DNA of 64,000 nucleotides. Origin: Symbiodinium sp. CCMP2592 (lineage: Eukaryota > Sar > Dinophyceae > Suessiales > Symbiodiniaceae). The translations under genes were made by a program, and so were the position numbers. Below, piece by piece: positions 22,814-35,242 of this stretch (its first letter is position 1; each line of letters begins with the position of its first letter). The notes under the pieces were generated by a model, which was not told the origin of the DNA, searched no databases, and saw nothing but the letters and a program-made list of their open reading frames with translations. The DNA lies in contig CAJNDT010000147.1 of NCBI GenBank assembly GCA_905221615.1, forward strand, positions 528,501 to 592,500, in the 5' to 3' direction.

Positions 22814-25270
22814 GCGCCGGATCGGGAGGGTTGAGCAGCGGGCAAAAGCAGCGGCACCGAAGCGCAAAGCGCAACCGGATGCAAAAGCAAAAGCTGCTGC
22901 AGCAAAGCAGGCACCCGGGCCAAAGGCCGATCCGAAATGTGCTCCGAAACGTAAGACCGGAAAGCAGTCTGCGTAGAGCGACCGTCGTGTGATCGAGATG
23001 GGAATGCAGGCAGCTTAGGAGGGACCGTGGGCGGTCTTTCATGCTGTGCAGTGCGAACCTGTCCGATGCCGGGTGATGAAAAAGGATGTGCCATGTATGC
23101 ACGCTGAGGCACAAGTGTTTCGATTCGATTAACATGGTTTCGGCAAGGATGCACACACATACCAAGTGTTTCGATTTGATTAACATGGCTTTGGCAAGGA
23201 TGCACACACACACAAACCTGTATAAGCATGTGCATGCCCCTACGCAGGATGGACGCCGGGGCCAACGGCTCGCAAGCTGGTTACCTCACTGGCAATGGGA
23301 GCAGCTTGTCGTGAACAGCAGGTGTTTAATGGGATACACACGGTATGATTTCAAATTGTTTCCATTCTTGAGCATAGGTGATTCCTATAGATTCTGCGAA
23401 CATAAGGATACGGCCGCAAACGTGGTTCGCTTTGCCAAAGCTATTGAAGAAGAGCAGCCATTGCTCTTGCAAGGGGTGAAAACACTATCAGCATCGACGT
23501 TGCCACACGCCGAGACTGGGCTGCACCGGGTCATTCGGCAGTGGGGGCTTTCTCTGCCCATCGACATGTACTATTTCAGCAAGGGCATACTTTTCGCTCC
23601 AATGTGCAAACCTTCGAAAGTGCTCGAGTATTACTTGTGCCGGAAACCAGGGGTGCTTTTCGGCGGGTTCCCCCGTGGTCACCCTGGTCTTGATACATTC
23701 ATAGAAGCTTTTTGGGCAGCCTACCAATTGGAAGACGGTGACCACCTCGTGTACCAAACTCACGGTCACCGTTTAAAACGCTGCTTCCCCGTGATGCTTT
23801 ATGCCGACGAAGGTCGCGGCCTTCGCAAAGCGCCGATTCAAGTGGTCGGGCTAGAGACTGTTTGGGGACAGAAATCATTTGGCAATTGTCAAAAGCTGGC
23901 TGAGTCAAAAGGATGGACGTTCGAGACTTGTTGGCAGGGCTCAGACCATACGGGGCGGGGCAACTCTCTCGTGTCCCGGCTGCTTTTGTATGTGCTTCCA
24001 CACAGAGCATATAAAAAGAAGCAGAAGCAATTCTGGTTCGACGTATTCGGTGCTGCTGTTCAGGATTTAGCAGATTTATTTACAAGCGGAATCCAGGATG
24101 CATCGGGAGAGGTTTGGTTCCCGATTGTTATCGGGATGAAAGGGGACTCCCCTGCCTTGAACAAGGCTGGACAGTTCACTCGCAGTTTTCAACGAATCCA
24201 GGGATCATGTGGAGTATGCCACCTTTGTTTAGCAGGAAAACCAGGCAATGGAGCCTGGGAGGACATGAGTTCATCGGCACCATGGTTGGACACACTGTTT
24301 GCTGAAAGACCTTGGACTCGTCGAAAGCCATCGTGCCTCTTGCCGATACCTTTTTCATTGCAAGCGCCGGAGAAAATCTTTAGGTCAGACTGCATGCACT
24401 TGGTGAAGCTCGGAATAGCTCGACATTTCATTGCTTCAACAGTGGTGGCACTGGGTGATTGGGGCTTCATTCCTGGTACAGACGACAGTGTGGCGGCACT
24501 CCTTGAATTATCACACGATGACTTCGTATTTTGCTGCCGGCATGAGATCAAACAAACACCCAACTTGAAGATGTTTTCGAAGGAAGGCTTTCACTGGGGT
24601 CGCCGCACTTGTTTTCCATATGGTGGAGCCTGGTACATTTCGTTTTTGTTCGTTTGGGTTTCTGTTGCTTCGATATAAGTAGTAAATTTCGTTGCACTTC
24701 CCGTTTGCAGTGCTTCCCATGTAAGGATGGAAAGCGGCTGATTCAATGATGCTTATGCGATGGCTGCTGTTGCTGCTGAGACATGGGCCTGTCTTGCCAG
24801 ACGGGTCTGGACGTTCCGGGCGCACGTGGCTTCAGGATCCTGAGAAAGGTGAGATTTGCAGAGCTATTGAGGATGCTTGTTGTGGTTGTCTTCGTTTCTT
24901 CCAGATATTGCACAAGAACGGCTTATGGCTTTCTCGCAGCGAAGCTGAATCAGCAGCCGCTTCGGTCGAGCTTTTCTGTGCATGCTACAAGCATCTTGCT
25001 ATGGAGTTTTTCCGGATGGGGAAATCTTTGTACCACCTCGAACCGAGTTTGCATATGTTCAAGCACGTGCAAGTTCGACTGGTACGCATATTGGCTACCG
25101 GAGCGCAGGCAATTATGTCCCCGGCTGCTCATTTGACTGACATGAGCGAAGACTTCGTTGGCATATGCTCGCGAATTTCACGGCGTGTTGCAGCACGTAC
25201 ATGCGGGCAGCGCACAATGCAGCGGATGCTCATCCGATACCACTTAGAGTTCGAGAAGCTGGGCATGTAG
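22814..25270 (+). CDS. Dinoflagellate-expanded 'CHLC / EDFVG' family protein, possibly transposase-derived, four exons (5' partial)
   Basis: Exons 22814-22950, 23248-23321, 23407-24622 and 24726-25270 join in consistent phase (phases 1, 0 and 1 at the junctions) into about 656 codons ending TAG at 25268. Exon 1 is Lys/Ala-rich (AAPKRKAQPDAKAKAAAAKQ), like a nuclear basic tail, and lacks a Met, so an upstream exon is missing. The core carries RLKRCFPVMLYADEGRG, a Cys motif CGVCHLC, FRSDCMHLVKLGIARHF, FPYGWKAADS (rebuilt across the 24622/24726 splice), NGLWLSR and EDFVGICSRISRRV. I recognise this block order as a high-copy family in Symbiodinium-type genomes. A 'D.MH...LGI' motif and a Cys cluster also occur in some Plavaka/CACTA-type transposases, so a transposon origin is possible but unproven. 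The frame is intact across the core. Confidence 0.7.
23113..23214. repeat. 51-bp direct duplication in an intron
   Basis: The segment starting AAGTGTTTCGAT at 23113 repeats at 23164 with a few substitutions (cga/tga, gtttc/ctttg). It ends in (CA)n. It lies in the intron 22951-23247 of the gene above, so the open frame running through it is probably not translated. Confidence 0.85.
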
Positions 25271-25735
25271 CTAATTCATTCCGAGCATCGAAGCTAGGCA
25301 GCTGTGAAGGGCCAGCAGTCGCCAGCAGTCGCGAGCAGCAGCCGCATGTTCTCTACAAACGACAAGTGCTACGACTACGAGTACCTCTACTGCTACTGCT
25401 CTTCGTGCTACGTATACTAATACTACTAGCACTTGTTACCCTTACCACTACCGCTACGGCTACTGCTACTGCTACACTACTACTATAACAACTACTACTT
25501 CCACTGCCACTACCACTACCACCACTTCTGAAACTGCTGCTGCTAATTCTGCTTTTGCTACTACAACTACGACTAATTACAACTTCTACTACTACTACTT
25601 CTGCTACTTCTACTACTTCTTCTTCTACTTCACTACGAGTAGCACCATCAGTACTACGACCACCACCACCACCACTACTAGTACTACTACTCTTATCACT
25701 ACCCAGAACTGTCTGAACCCTCCAAGCTGCCTGTT
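25271..25735. repeat. Trinucleotide (ACT/CTA/CTG) tract downstream of the gene
   Basis: From about 25365 to 25700 the sequence is a degenerate (TACTAC)n/(CTGCTA)n run with (ACCACC) patches. It resembles the 12.2-13.2 kb tract in composition. Confidence 0.88.
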
Positions 25736-26718
25736 CGATCGCTGCTTGTGGCCGTGGACACCGATCGAGCCGCTGGAAACACAGAGGTTGGAAAGGGGTT
25801 CTGGTTTTTTCTGGTTATTCAGCTTTCAGTCCTCAGTCAAGGGAAGATTTCGGAATCGAGGGCGAGGTCTCAAAGTCTTGGGTGGTGTGGTACGAATGTT
25901 TCTAATTCCTGACCCCACGAGTCCGAAATGTGTTCTGCACTTATATAGAGGTCTGAATCGTGTTTGAAGTATAAGTTGCACAGGTAGAGGCCCAAAAGTA
26001 GATGTTAAGGCATCCTCCCCTTAAGAAAAGGGTACTAGCCCAAATCGTGGTGCGAGAATCGGTACACCCAAATAAAAGGGGTCACGCCGAACACCAGGTA
26101 GGGCTTCTGGCTTAGGGTTTTGGGGTTTAGGGTTTAGAGTTTATAGTGCTCAGTCTTTACGGGTTTAAGGTCTGGTGTTTAGGGTTTAGGGTTTAGGGTT
26201 TAGGGTTATGAAGGTACACTCTATGTCTGCTCACTCTCCTCCACATCTCGCGGCGACTCTGCTCCTTGTTCTGAGGGAATTTCCGGAAATTAGGGGTACC
26301 TTACCTTGGGATCCTTATATAAGGATCCTACGATTTAGGGTACTTTATTGGGGTCCCCTATCTTCGGAAACTCCCATGAATCGAAACCCTAAGCCGGCGG
26401 CCTGAATTCTAGACCGGGCGCGTTAAGCCCCGCATCGTGAGCCATGTCGGCTTCCAGAACAGCTCTACACCAGCGGCCCCAGGGGGGTTTAGGGGTTTAG
26501 GGTTTAGGGGTTTAGGGCTTAGGGGTTTAAAACTAGGGAGGGTTTAGGGATCCCTTGCTGTACCCTTAGGGCTTAGAGTTAATCGAAACCCTACTTTGTT
26601 ACAAGCAGCTCGTACAGCGAGACGAAGCCCAAACCCTAAACCCTAAACCACAACTAACCCTAAACCCCGAACCCCAACACATCGACCCTAGGAGCCCTCA
26701 AACCGACTGAAACCTAAA
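25736..26718. repeat. TTTAGGG-rich DNA with short interstitial telomere-like arrays
   Basis: Four tandem TTTAGGG heptamers lie at about 26178-26206. Variants GTTTAGGGG occur at 26485-26530, and the opposite orientation (CCCTAAA) at 26633-26665. No gene is supported. Confidence 0.8.
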
Positions 26719-26822
26719 TGGGTAGTTGTCAAATTTAGGGTCCCTGTTTGGGGTACCCTAAATAATAGGTGCCGTGTTATAATAGGGACCCAAAAAGGGA
26801 CCATAATTTTGACACCCACCCA
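26719..26822. mobile_element. Foldback family B, copy 1 (GGGTrGTTGTCAAA termini)
   Basis: The left end is TGGGTAGTTGTCAAATTTAG and the right end is its complement, ATTTTGACACCCACCCA. The inner arms contain GGGTCCC/GGGACC and pair. About 104 bp, non-coding. Two more copies lie at 26901 and 60680. Confidence 0.8.
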
Positions 26823-26900
26823 AATGTAAGACCACCATAAGCCGAAGCTCCCAAACCCCAAATCAACATCCGAAGCACTCAGGAACTTTGAAGGAACCCA

Positions 26901-27006
26901 TACGGGTGGTTGTCAAAATTAGAGTCCCTTTTTGGGTCCTTATTATAATACGGCACCTAATATTTAAGGTACCCAAAAAGGGCCATAATTTTGACAACTA
27001 CCCATA
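26901..27006. mobile_element. Foldback family B, copy 2
   Basis: Termini GGGTGGTTGTCAAAATTAG and AATTTTGACAACTACCC pair, and the flank words TAC/ATA extend the pairing. The interior 'TTTTTGGGTCC..TATTATAATACGGCACCTAATATTTA' is the reverse-oriented version of copy 1's interior. It sits only about 80 bp from copy 1. Confidence 0.8.
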
Positions 27007-27080
27007 CAGATCACAGAGTACCTCAGGTCCGCTGGCGCGCGGGTCCCATCCCGCGGCTTGAACACCTGCTACTGGAAGGC

Positions 27081-27215
27081 TCACGGGACTTAGTACGTAA
27101 GATTACAAGTAGGATATAATTAGGATAACATTTAAAAAACCTATGTTGTTTTTTACCTATGCACTTAGGGGACTTATAACCCCAATTATAACCTACTTAC
27201 TAAGTCCCATGATCC
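27081..27215. mobile_element. Foldback element with TCACGGGACTTAGTA termini
   Basis: The left arm, TCACGGGACTTAGTA, pairs with TACTAAGTCCCATGA on the right, with one mismatch. Inner GTAGGATATAATTAGG pairs with CCCAATTATAACCTAC. No coding content. Confidence 0.7.
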
Positions 27216-28240
27216 TCTAAGTAGGTCATAGGGATGACTGTCGAGGCTTGATGCGCTTGAGAACCCCACCCGATCCTAAACCCCTAAATCCTGCACCTAA
27301 ACACTAACATCCTTATCTAAACCCCTGAATCCTGCAACTAAAAACTAAAATCCTTCCTAAACCCCTAAATCGTTGTGATTAAGATCCGAACATCGGTTCC
27401 ATGTGGCAAGAACATTATTAGTATATACTCCTAAATCCTGCACCTAAACACTACTAAGATCCTCATTTTGATTAGCAGGCCCCATGGATTTCTCAGATAT
27501 TCGTAGCTTTCGATTTGCCAGCGGCCGTAGACTCTCTAGGTGATATCTTGCTCGGGTACCTGTACGCTTCTTCCCTCGGGATCTTTAGTAAAGAAGGGTG
27601 AGGATCTTTGCCAGAAAAAGGTTTAGGGATCTTTACTAAAAAGAGGGTTATGGATCTTCTCTGAAAAAGTTTTAGAGTCTGGGGGCTTAGACTCTTACGT
27701 CATTGTGCTGCATAAATTGGGATTCTTACTAAGATCGACATAACTGGCCACAAGCGGGTACGGCATCCTGAGCAGGTAGAGCTCAAACCCTGAACCCTAA
27801 ACCCTCTGAACCCTGCACCCTAAACTCTGAACATCTCTGAACCCTAAACCCCTAAACCCCTAAGACCCTAAACCCCTAAGACCCTAAGCCCGAACAGGCA
27901 GACCTCTTCGGCCTAATTTTGGAGGCTAGCTGAACTTCGGAATAACGTCTGGAGCTTGGGGTTCAAGGCTCTAGACCTAAGTGTAACCTAGGAATAAAAG
28001 GGTGCCCTTGTTGGTGTAAAGGGTGGGGTAAGGGAACCTGAATCCTAAACAAGGAAATAAGGGCTTACTAGGGGTCCTAGCGTTTGAGGCCTAGCCTATG
28101 GTCTATGGTCTTTAAGGTTTAAGGTCTATAGGGTAAGCGGATCTTGGGAGTTGAGGGTTTCGGGTGTAGGGTTTACGCATTTACGGCTTGGGGGCTTAGG
28201 GCTGACACGTTTCCCGTATACATTTCGGACTCGGCCCTTG
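27216..28240. repeat. CCCTAAA-type degenerate repeats
   Basis: 'CCTAAA(C)CCCTAAATCCTGCA' repeats at 27275-27445 and 'CCCTAAACCCCTAAGA' at 27780-27895. A segment near 27985-28080 ('ggaataaaagggtgcccttgt..aagggaacctgaa') recurs near 30985-31060, which marks a further dispersed repeat. Confidence 0.7.
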
Positions 28241-28329
28241 CCCTAAGACTCCAAGTATACAAATAGTACCTACTTTGGGGTCTAAAGTCTATAAATGCTA
28301 CCTACTTTGGGCTATTTGGAGTCTTAGGG
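28241..28329. mobile_element. Short foldback with CCCTAAGACTCCAA termini
   Basis: The arms CCCTAAGACTCCAA(GTATAC)AAATAG and CTATTTGGAGTCTTAGGG pair. The loop holds the direct repeat TACCTACTTTGGG twice. Confidence 0.65.
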
Positions 28330-29233
28330 TTGGGCTTTCATTCTGAAGTCCTTTGCAACCTGTTTGCATCTCACTAGCTGACCTCGGAACCAAACGCACT
28401 CGAGCGATCTAAGCAGCCGGAGACACCAAACCCAACTCCCAAATGCCAAGAAGCACTAACCTGAAAACAAAAAAACCTAAAATCATGAACAGTCTCCTTG
28501 AAAGAAACCTGCAAAACCCGGTTGAAACTATCAAACACCTTCTCAAGCACACACACACACACACAAGAGCATTCGTCCCGTCCTTGGACAACTCGTCCTT
28601 CCACACCGTCTGCGCGATCTCATGCAGTTTAGACCTGGGCGACTCCAGGCATCGGGGAAAGTGCCAGAAAACCGACAAAACCTAAAGCCTTCAATAAAGA
28701 ATGCACCGGGAGTTGCAGGTCCGAACATATGTAGAAGCCCTACATCCAAAACCATAAAGCTTCCTTACAAGAAGAGCTAACCGCTTCGGAACATGCAATC
28801 CCAAACCATAAACTCCACCTGAATCCTGAAGTGCCAGACACCCCAACTACGAACTACACCCTATATTACACAACCCCCCCCCCCCTCTCCCAAATATTTT
28901 GAACACCATAGAGGCTCTGTCCAAGGTACACCGAGTCGTCGTCCTGTGGTAAGCCCCACCCTCAACCCTAAACCCCCAAGTAATGCCGGAAAACGAGCCC
29001 GCCGCAAGCTTCTCCTGAAGGGACCCGGCGCCACTGCGGGAGGTTTGCTCATGGAACTCCTGCCGTTGTCCGCTGGTATTTCGGGTTCTTATTATTCCTG
29101 TTCTTGTCAAGGGCTAGCTGAATGTTTACAGGCCCTTCAAATTGAAAAAACAAACGACTGAAAACAATGAAAATCGTGTCAAGCCCTGCAATATACTGAG
29201 TTTGCAAGGCGTATGCGAGCTGTAACATCACTT
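28330..29233. other. Gene-free spacer
   Basis: It holds a short CA run (28549-28564), a C-run (28877-28886) and scattered CCTAAA words. No coding segment is convincing on either strand. Confidence 0.5.
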
Positions 29234-29318
29234 CCCTTCGGTTAGTAAGGAATGGAGGAATGGGGTACAACTATAACTACTATTACTACCATGCTTCCAT
29301 TCCCTACTAACCAAAGGC
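29234..29318. mobile_element. Short foldback with CCTTCGGTTAGTAAGGAATGG termini
   Basis: The left arm at 29234 pairs with CCATTCCCTACTAACCAAAGG, which ends at 29318, with few mismatches. The loop is AT-rich. Confidence 0.65.
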
Positions 29319-29622
29319 GGAGGCTGAACCACTCTACAGGCCCATTTACACCCTAACCCCGCAAACGCATTTCTCAGCAGCTTCGGGTGGCGGATTTTCG
29401 TCAGACTTGGGAAAGGTAGTGCGGTGTGCTGGGCTCGAGGGTTTATCGGGCTTATAGGGTTTAGGCTTTGGGGTTTAGAGCTTTATGAGAGCTCCAAGGC
29501 TTGGTTGTTTAAGTGTCTGTGGCTTCGGGGGCTCAAGGGTTCAAGAGGACTTACTTTGCAGATATCCGAGTGAAGAAGCTAGGAGGTTCAAAAAGTTGTA
29601 TATATAATTATATAACTATATA

Positions 29623-29665
<43 letters not shown>

Positions 29666-31141
29666 CTATATATATATATATATATATAGATACAAGTCGG
29701 AATGATTTTTCAACTACGGGAAACTGAGCACTCTAAGCACATGGCTTTCAAAGCTGCTTGCTGTTTGGACAGATGGGTACCCGAAACCCCCTTTATGCAG
29801 ACAGTTTGATCAGGAATCGCCAAACCTGTCTCAAAACGACCGAAAACCCAAGCCCAAACCCTCAAACTCTAAATCCGCAACTAGGACACAAGGAAAACTC
29901 GGACATGGCCTGGCAGAGCTCGTCAAAACCTAGCGAGAAAGCAACCGCTGTGGACACAGCAGTTTCTAGGCTTGTGCTTGTAAGTTATAAGTAGGGTTAT
30001 AATTGGGGTAACTCCATTTGGGGTACTTATTTAACAGAGTAGATCCAGTGGGAACCAAACAGCAGCACTGGAAGTATGACAGTTTCCAAGTCATTTCCGA
30101 AACATAAACATGATCCCCGTTAAGATGTAGATCCAGGAGCTTCCTCTGTCCTCTTTGACAAGCTAATGTAGACCCTGCATAGTCGTCTCGCTACTGCAAC
30201 CCACCTCCTAAACCCTAAACCCTACACCCTAAAACCCGAAACTCCGAAACCAACATGCGATTCGTAATCAATCTTCCTTTAAACTCATCACCCACGGCGA
30301 ACCCCACACACTCACTTGCAAACATTTGCAAACCCTACATCCTACATCTCAGGTTTAGGGTTTACGAGGCAAGCATCAAGAGTCATACGTGCAAACGTTA
30401 CTACAGAAGCCCCAAGGCAGTGAAAAGAGTGGTCGGATGCGTAATACCAGTAATCTGCTTCTGCAGAATGCGGCCTGCTACTGCTGTTGCTACTCTGCTA
30501 CTGGTAAGTTCTAGTAAGAGCAACAAATACATTAACAACTGAGAGGACGAGGACTACTGCGACGATCGTGAGCACCACTACTTACGATGTCATTTGCTTG
30601 CTGAGCTTTCCCTAGTAGTATGTTTATGCACATCGTACCATCATGGGCACATGATTGTCCGTGGTCGTCACACCAGCACGTATGGCACGAACATCAGCAA
30701 CTTTTCTCCACGCTAACCCCAATTCCGACAGAAATGCATGCAAGGAGCAGCGGGTGTTCTCTGAGGAAGCAGCCTATTCAAAATTCAGTCGGCTGCTCTC
30801 GGAGATCATTTCGATTGGTCTCAGGTTTAGGGCTTTACGCCTAAGGGATTCTATAAGGGATTTGAAGACTCTAGCACCCTTTTTTCACATCACGCAAGTG
30901 TGAAAAACATTGGGGCTGTGTACAGCGCTTTCGAGTTTTGACGACCTCGGGCCTCGGCTTGGGATCTACTAGACCCGAGAGTAAAATAGGAACAAGAAGG
31001 GTGCCCTTTTTGGTTTAGCTTTTAAGGGAACCTGAACCATCATAAAGGGAACAAGGGCCTACTCGCAAGGTCCCAAGGCTCGGCCTGGATCTCAAGTAGC
31101 CTAGGAATTAAACAGCGCTACCCTTTTGGTGCTGGGTACTC
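29319..31141. repeat. TTTAGGG-containing spacer with TA microsatellite
   Basis: A TA/TATAAATA microsatellite lies at about 29600-29690. GGGTTTAGG-type words occur at 29455-29480 and CCCTAAACCCT at 30209-30230. A fragment at 29975-30030 ('taagtagggttataattggggtaac') resembles the arms at 27081-27215 and 31142-31255. No gene is supported. Confidence 0.65.
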
Positions 31142-31255
31142 GGAAGTTCATGGGTAGTTACAAGTGGGGTTATAAGTGAGGTAACCATACTTGTAACCCT
31201 TCTTAGGGGGCTTCTAAACCTACTTATTACTGCCCATGAACCTCCAAGTAGTTTG
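31142..31255. mobile_element. Foldback with GGAAGTTCATGGGTAGTTAC termini
   Basis: The left arm (31142) pairs with ACTGCCCATGAACCTCC on the right, ending at 31255. Internal 'GGGGTTATAAGTGAGGTAAC' resembles the interior of the 27.1-kb element, so the two may be relatives. Confidence 0.65.
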
Positions 31256-32059
31256 TAGGAGGAACCTAAGACCACACAAAAAGGAAACAGGGCCCAGTGG
31301 GAGACCCAGTACAAGAGATTGCTGAGGTCCTCAAAAAAGCTAAAGTTGCAAGGGTACTACCGGGTGGAACAAGCGGCCTGTAAGGCATTCTGAGGGGCTG
31401 AGAAACAAGATCGGTTTAGAGCCTGAGATGGCGAGCTTTAACTGGCTCTTGCGAGGCCGAAACACTTATGTGCTTTGAACACACAGGGGCCTCAATATGG
31501 GGTTCTGTAGGATAGGTGTAATTCTAGGTGTGGAAACCTGTGTATTGGCAGAGTTTGGGGTCCGAGTTGGAAAGTTCCCCGCTGGTCTCTAATTCACCCA
31601 CACGTCACTAAATTACCCTTTAAAGCCTCTGACAAATCTTCGTTTAGAGGGTCCTGTTAACCCCCAACAAGGGAAAATATAAAAGGTCCCAAAGCCCACT
31701 CATCTTACACAATTAGAAAACATAGGTGTCTGTTTCAACAGCCACTGACAATGTTCGGTGTCAGGTTCTCGGTTCCGTGCTAAGCCAGGAGGGCAAACCA
31801 ACCAGGCCTCCCGAATCGGTACCATGGGAACATTAAGCAAGATCTAAGCTCGAAGCCCCCTCAACTCCCCAAAAATAAAGGCCCCTTAACCAACCCTCAA
31901 CAAAAACACACAAGCTATACCCCAGTTCACAAAGAAACAAGGCCTTCAGGAGCTTAGCCAAGGAGATGCGGTCTGAGACATCACGGCCTCAAGTGCCCGG
32001 CTCCCGTGAGGGAGAAGGATCCAGGGTTCGGGTTCTAGGTCGCATTTCGGGTTAAGTAA
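31256..32059. other. Gene-free spacer
   Basis: No array, foldback or coding region is supported here. The text is moderately GC-balanced, with occasional CCCTAAA-like words. Confidence 0.45.
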
Positions 32060-32163
32060 TATAAGCGCCTTAATAATTAGAATAGGGTTTTGGGCTTATA
32101 CTAGACTAGACTTTCAAAAAGGAACCCCCAAAATAATATAGGTGATTATTTAGGCCCCTATAG
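32060..32163. mobile_element. Foldback family D, diverged copy
   Basis: The left arm TATAAGCGCCTTAATAATTAG plus AATAGGGTTTTGGG is related to the element at 55159. The right end is TGATTATTTAGGCCCCTATA. The arms pair imperfectly. Confidence 0.55.
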
Positions 32164-33589
32164 TACAAATCACTTGTCAAACTCTTGAACATCAGACAAC
32201 GGCGGCCTCAGACCTCACAGCCTGGTTCTGACCGAGCACAAATTAGAAAAAGGCTTTGGGGGGGGGGGGATCTTCAGGAGCCTTATACTAAATGAACCTC
32301 TTCTACGAGTCCAGGCTTCCGGCTGTAGGGCGGGGGTATCATAAGGAACCCTAGAAAGACCAGTAGTACTTACTAATTACTCATGCTTCCTCTGCTCGTG
32401 TACCCTTAGAGCCCTAAACCCTAAAGCCCTAAGCTTCTAAAGCCTATAAACCCTGCAGGAGTTCCAGCTTCCGGCTAGGGTCTTCGAGTCTCAAGGACTC
32501 CGAGCTCGGATTCGCGAAAAAAAACCTAAAGCCCTAACGCACCCGAAGCCCTACCTGTAGACAAAAAGGCCTACCTTTTTTAGGGTTCCTCATTATGATT
32601 TCTAAGCATAGCTCCTTAAAAACGTAGGTCTTTTCGGCTACAGGTACACCCGAGAGCCGCAAACCCCTGAGAAGAGGGCGAAGGGGAGGGGGAGGGGTGG
32701 GGGTGAGGGAGAAGTCCTTTCACGAAGGATCCTAAAGGGTCCGTCTCAACCTGCCCAAAACCCACCTTTTCGTAGGTTCTGGTAGATTAAGATAGAGAAA
32801 ATTTACTATGGCACTGGAGTGGCTCCGATGTAAGAAAAGGTGCTCGCCCTAGACCCCTAACCTTCACCCGTAAATACCTAAACCCTAAACCATCCTAACC
32901 CCTAGTTACACCCTAAAACTTTCACAAGAGCCTAGTTTAGTGAGCCCCAAACTCCTGGAATCCCCAACTAGTACGGCACCCTGATAAAAAGACTTAACAG
33001 GGACCCTATTTGAAGAACTCCCACATTCGCTGCTGGGGTTTAGGGTTGAGGGTTTAGGCTTTGGGGTTTATATGGTCTGGTAGGGTTCATGTGGAGTTGA
33101 GGGTGTAGGCGTTGAAGAAGCTATTGAGAGTACAGCGTCTAGGCTGTTCAGGGTTCAAGGTGTCGGGCTTTTGGATGAAAACAAGCAAACCCGAACCCCG
33201 ACAACCCTACTCTCGTAGGCCCTAACCCTAAACCCCGTAGGAGTTCCCGTCCCAGACACTCAGACCGGCGTGGTATTGCCATCCGGTTGTCGGATGCCTC
33301 CGCGGGGTCTTTGTCGGGACTTATAGGGTTTAGGGTTTACAGCTTAGGGTTTTTGGGCTGTCGAGCTTTGTTCGGGGGCTGGGGTTTAGGGCTTCGGGTC
33401 CACAAGTCTTCGCCCGTTAGGCTGTCGGTTCTTGATGTTTCCAGGGGGGGTGGTTCTTTGAGCACTGAGCTGAACTGCGCAAACATCAAAGTGAACCCTA
33501 AACCCTAAACCCTAACATGTCAACGACGGGACCACGAGATGGTGGTGGCACATTGGAGGTCGAACTTCTCAACCTCCAACTTCCAGTTC
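32164..33589. repeat. TTTAGGG-rich spacer with a small foldback
   Basis: A foldback at about 32551-32646 has arms ACCTGTAGACAAAAAGGCCTA and TAGGTCTTTTCGGCTACAGGT. GGGTTTAGGG words occur at 33038-33070 and 33326-33345, and CCCTAAACCCTAAACCCTAA at 33494-33513. No gene is supported. Confidence 0.6.
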
Positions 33590-33678
33590 TACAGTTGATG
33601 ATATAAATCCTGCATTACCTTAAGGACCCTAAATTATGGGATTTATGGCGTACTCCATATTATGGGTAATGGGTTATA

Positions 33679-33725
<47 letters not shown>

Positions 33726-33736
33726 CATCAACCGTA
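33590..33736. mobile_element. Foldback family A, copy 1 (TACrGTTGATGATATAAATC termini)
   Basis: The left end is TACAGTTGATGATATAAATC and the right end is ATCATCAACCGTA. The interior 'CCTTAAGGACCCTAAATTATGGGATTTATGG' is shared with three other copies. In this copy the right arm is partly replaced by a 50-bp TA microsatellite, which accounts for its 147-bp length against about 100-105 bp in the others. Confidence 0.85.
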
Positions 33737-35151
33737 CCAAGGAAAGAAGTCGAGTCATTGGAACCGAGTTGTAGGGTGGCCTGGGCAGATGCTTAGATCC
33801 TATCCTCTGAACCCTGAGCTGCAAGGCCTGCGCGAGGCAGTAAATGCTCCTACCCTGCCATTGCTGGATTCGATCGTGGACCAAGACTACCGATACGATC
33901 CGATACGACAAAAAAAGCCTACCAGCAGCGATCATGGTAAAACGTTAAAGAACATGTGATTTTGTGGCCGATGGCGACCAACTCAACTTAACTCAACGAT
34001 GATGCTACATTGCGTTGCTATCATCACTGTCGAAATCAAAGTCATCATCTTCATCATGATCAGAATCATCATCAGCGTGCACATTAATTATCATGTCATC
34101 GCCATCCGCCTACTCAACCTCACTTCTGCACGGGCCTCAGCCTCAGCCTCATACCTATTCCCATCACCACCATCTCCCCAGCGTCCCCTGAAATGTGGAT
34201 ACCCTTTCTCCTGGTACTCAATTTCGATACAGGAATTACGAAAATAGAAAGGGCAAGAAAGCTATTGCGGGACCTACTCGTAGTAGTTATCGACGTGAAG
34301 CTTGCCCAAGACCTCGTTTAACGAAGCCAAGGGTCTGGTTGAGGCAAAGGGACATCTCGCAGGGGAAGAGCTCGCCATTCCTGGCGGCGATTTTGGCTTA
34401 AGGTTTCAGGGTATGTTTTGTATTCCCCGCAGTGTGGGTTTTTTTCCCTCTGGTCGTTTCGGGTCGCTTCGTAACAAACACAAACATAAATAACAACACC
34501 TCCGCCTGTCAAGCTTTAACTACTTCCGAAGAGTCTCACTAGAATTGAGAACGCCCAGTGTAATAATCTTACAGTATCCTTGAAGTATACTCCTCTATGC
34601 CTGTAGTACCCTCGGGTACGTAGTCTACAGTCTTACAGTATCCTTGCAGCAAGCTACGAACTCTGCTTCCTCCTGCTTCCTGACGGGCCCTTGACAGGCA
34701 GGGCGGGAAGGATTGGGATTCTATGGGTTTTCGGAGCTTCATGGACACGTGGTCCTCGAGCGAATGGTGATCGCCTGGGGTCGGGGTTGGGGCTGAAAGG
34801 GGCTTTTCAGGCAACTGCTGCCCTAAACCCATGCTACCAAGCATCTTTCGAGAATTGATAAGCAGCACTGTCTTTGACGACCCGCCGGCACCTCGCAGGG
34901 ACATTGGAGCGGACTCTGGGCTAGTATCTTGAAAAGCTGGAAGCGCTCCCTTTGGGTTTGTTAGTTCAAGGCTCAGGGTTTGGTTCAGCTTGGGGTATGG
35001 GGTTTAGGGTGTGGGGTTATAGTTGGTTGGGACTATGGGAATTAATATAGAACGGTTTGAGATTACAGCCCTGAAGAAATGAGGTTTCGAGTTCTCTAGG
35101 GGAGCTTTAAGAGCCAACCCCAGAAGCTGGATGCAAGTCAGACCCCCCGAA
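33737..35151. other. Gene-free spacer
   Basis: A TCATCA-rich patch lies at about 34010-34110. The words 'cttacagtatccttg' repeat directly at 34569 and 34632. No convincing gene was seen. Confidence 0.5.
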
Positions 35152-35242
35152 AGGATCTAGAAAGTAGATCCCCCAATTTGGGGCCTTATACTACTAAGGC
35201 TCCTTTACCGGAAGCCCCATTAAGGGATCTACTTTTCGGATC
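35152..35242. mobile_element. Short foldback around GGATCTA..TAGATCCC
   Basis: Left GGATCTAGAAAGTAGATCCC and right GGGATCTACTTTTCGGATCC pair. A solo half-copy, 'cattaagggatctacccttttgga', follows at 35328-35351. Confidence 0.55.

Noticed and set aside
23086..23247. Open frame leading into the CHLC/EDFVG gene with HTHTK repeats.
   Set aside because: It comes from a 51-bp duplication and CA repeats within a predicted intron. The spliced model keeps phase without it.
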